DNA from: Oceanicaulis sp. BBD 1991-10 | GTDB taxonomy: Bacteria > Pseudomonadota > Alphaproteobacteria > Caulobacterales > Maricaulaceae | DNA: 64,000 bases | Reading direction: 5' to 3' | Assembly (NCBI GenBank): GCA_001657295.1 | Contig: LYSW01000003.1 | Span: forward strand, 28,979 to 92,978 | Shown here: one piece after another, positions 63,001-64,000 of the stretch | How positions within the stretch are numbered: position 1 is the stretch's first letter | Layout of the letters: the number at the start of each line of letters is the position of its first letter | Translations under genes and position numbers: made by a program | The notes under the pieces: generated by a model | Seen by the model: the letters and a program-made list of their open reading frames with translations, nothing else | What the model was told of the DNA's origin: nothing | Databases searched by the model: none

Positions 63001-64000
63001 GGACTTTAACGGCGAATTGCGCCTTATGGCGGTGGCCTGGTCCGCGACCGGCCTGGGCGCCGGAGACCGCCCGCTAACGGTCCGGGACGCGGTTCCGGCC
63101 GAATTGATCCTGCCGCGCTTTCTGGCGCCGGGTGATCGCGCGCAGGCCACCGTCACGCTCGACAATATTGAGGGTCCGGAGGGCGAATACGCCGTCTCGG
63201 TGAGCGCCGCCGGACCCGTCTCGGTGGACGGCGGCGCGGTCTCCATGGGCCTGGCTCGGGGCGAACGCGAGGACGCGGCGAGCTTTCTGGCGGCGGCGGA
63301 CGAGGGCATCGCAGATCTTACACTATCCGTAAACGGACCATCTGGATTCGCGGCGGAGAGCCGTTATCCGATCCAGGTGCGGTCCGCCTTCCTCCCGGAG
63401 GCCCGCCTGGAACGCCGCATTCTGCGCGCCGGACAGAGCTTCACCCCGGACCCGGGTCTGCTGGCCGGCTACACGCCCGGGACAGCAAGCCTTCAGGTCA
63501 CCAGCTCGGCCAGCCCGATCGACACCATGGCGCTATATCGGTCGCTATACCGCTATCCCTATGCCTGCACCGAGCAACTGGTCAGCCGGGTGATGACGAT
63601 TCTGTATACGGATAATCTGGCGGCGCTGGCGAACGCTGAGGCGCCGGACGGAGCGAGCGCCGAGATCCAGAACGCGATCGAAACCTTATTGTCGCGGCAG
63701 AGCGCGGACGGCGCCTTCGGCCTGTGGCGGATCGGCGACGGCGACGCCTCGCCCTGGATCGGCGGCTATGCGGCGGACTTCCTATACCGCGCGCATCAGG
63801 CCGGCCATGCCGTGCCTGATGCGGCGCTGACCCGGGCGCTGGCGGCTTTGCAACCGATCAGTCAGGGCGAGTTGTGGCGGGCGGCGGGCTATGACGACCG
63901 CACGCCGAACCCGCGCTGGAGCGAGGACACGATGGAGCGCATTCAGGACCGCAGCTCCTCCTATGCGCTCTATGTGCTGGCCCGCGCCGGCGAGGTCGAC
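60098..64000 (+). CDS. Alpha-2-macroglobulin-family lipoprotein (YfaS-like), 3'-truncated by the window
   Basis: ATG 60098 with AGGAG upstream opens a frame that stays open to base 64000 (1301 codons), with no stop in the window, so the C-terminus is missing. A lipoprotein-type signal MRIFAGLAGAAMAALMLCAC precedes an acidic, Pro-rich linker. A YVYLDRGIYRPAETVQ motif near residue 390 marks the MG domains. Near residue 1157 is YPYACTEQLVSRVM, containing the CxEQ thioester motif; the alpha-helical thioester domain follows (LSRQSADGAFGLWRIGDGDASPWIGGY). Bacterial A2M proteins trap proteases in the periplasm, often together with a PBP1C gene that would lie beyond the window. Confidence 0.9.
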   Translation, partial: MRIFAGLAGAAMAALMLCACGQEGPDGPPPQGPALEARPADAPRAEAEIGAAFEYLRFSVDAEAATPELCLTFSGPLNPAVDYSPYVAIEEVVSVSVSGARLCLGGLSYGQTRTVTLREGLPAADGRTLARDVEAVIGFEDRPPRVGFSGNGVILPRIDADGLAIETVNVDEIEITVTRVNDRALVFRRIGEGFSAGRGEWYWRDRDERPGELGVTVFEGRVGAQGEVNARNVTVLPIADMLGTLAPGAYYVALADAAARDRNDRQDPARAARWLIVTDLAFTAYRGETGLDVVARSLDTARPAADVEVQLVSRANEVLATRRTARDGRVRFEAPLLAGTEGDAPRLLTGYGPQGDFAVLDLARAPVDLSDEPITGRRPPGVAEAYVYLDRGIYRPAETVQASALIRGPSGDAVDDRAGALVLYQPNGLEQARVRFDSAQDAGGVVAAFDLPQAAARGAWRLTAELDGLGAVGSARFQVEDFVPQRVALELDADTETPIGLGETRFINADVRFLYGAPGAGLPLEGEARVQRDPNPFPDWRGYRFGRHDEQFAESIIDLPPVSADGAGQAQIPVSLGRSGVQSSLPLRVRAVVRVQEPGGRAVADDVRIPYRPRPVYAGLRAAFESRIRRNQEAVFEVIGVNAAGDARDAVFDWRLVRRDFEYDWYRTDGGDWRWRRSERIVPITEGVARSENGQPGQIATPPLDWGGYRLIVSVNGDDVASQGFWVGWGGRTQSGEPAPDQVDVAGPERPLAVGERALVLIQAPYAGLADVVVATDRVLSLQQIELEAGGQEIEIPVTDDWGQGAYVMVTVHTPRDPVDQPLPRRAVGVTYIAADIGARVFDVALEAPEIVEPNQLIEIGVVAEGGPNERVYLTLAAVDEGVLLLTRHASPDPVDALWGKEALGVDLLDDYGRVLDPNQGAAAALRSGGDQIGGAGLSVVPTKTVALFSGLVELGRDGRGSVPLDLPDFNGELRLMAVAWSATGLGAGDRPLTVRDAVPAELILPRFLAPGDRAQATVTLDNIEGPEGEYAVSVSAAGPVSVDGGAVSMGLARGEREDAASFLAAADEGIADLTLSVNGPSGFAAESRYPIQVRSAFLPEARLERRILRAGQSFTPDPGLLAGYTPGTASLQVTSSASPIDTMALYRSLYRYPYACTEQLVSRVMTILYTDNLAALANAEAPDGASAEIQNAIETLLSRQSADGAFGLWRIGDGDASPWIGGYAADFLYRAHQAGHAVPDAALTRALAALQPISQGELWRAAGYDDRTPNPRWSEDTMERIQDRSSSYALYVLARAGEVD

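Overview
The window is about 64 kb of GC-rich bacterial chromosome, almost certainly from an alphaproteobacterium. Gene content suggests the Caulobacterales/Maricaulales/Hyphomonadaceae neighbourhood, but this is inferred from gene order and protein character, not from a phylogeny. The supporting blocks are hemC-hemD-mic60-hemY diverging from tsaD-gpsA, an acidic FYDLN-type gene diverging from aroA, rpsA-ihfB followed by trpF-trpB-trpA-accD-folC, rbfA-truB-rpsO-pnp, and glnD-murJ-trpS. AccD with a degenerate zinc ribbon and two exported S9 peptidases also fit. I see no prophage, transposase, CRISPR array, plasmid or rRNA genes. Two tRNA genes are present: Thr(CGT) and Ala(GGC).

Layout. 1-3.8 kb: 3' end of a cystathionine gamma-synthase-type gene, a small membrane protein, an orphan ATP-grasp ligase, a tandem ~190-bp non-coding repeat abutting tRNA-Thr, and a uridine kinase. 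3.8-10.6 kb: tetrapyrrole cluster (hemY, mic60, hemD, hemC) diverging from tsaD-gpsA. 10.6-16 kb: hybrid histidine kinase, DUF1330 protein, SDR, single-domain response regulator, folD, IalB-like exported protein. 16-19.7 kb: ECF sigma factor with a ChrR-like cupin anti-sigma, UbiH-like monooxygenase, SpoU-type methyltransferase, DUF1150. 19.8-31.9 kb: tRNA-Ala, FYDLN protein, aroA, an HxlR/SnoaL divergent pair where cmk would be expected, rpsA, ihfB, trpFBA, accD, folC, phosphatase.

32-42.7 kb is more accessory: desaturase, fabI, acyltransferase-3 diverging from a membrane LytTR regulator, a porin-like protein, an exported S9D-like peptidase, then a lower-GC AraC regulator converging on a Tat-signal SDR. 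42.8-46.7 kb is pnp-rpsO-truB-rbfA without infB. 46.9-50.3 kb holds two exported SnoaL-like paralogues, a 40-bp perfect palindrome, a TetR-PhyH operon, and DUF971/Trm112. 50.5-64 kb holds a lipoprotein, trpS-murJ-glnD, a prolyl oligopeptidase lipoprotein, dapF and an alpha-2-macroglobulin-like lipoprotein that runs off the window.

Most genes are housekeeping. The observations most worth following are the perfect palindrome ahead of the TetR-PhyH operon, the ChrR homologue that keeps its cupin metal site but has lost most zinc ligands of its anti-sigma domain, the low-GC AraC/Tat-SDR pair, the apparent cmk replacement, and the tandem repeat ending on the tRNA-Thr 3' terminus. I did not find a clearly new multi-gene system.
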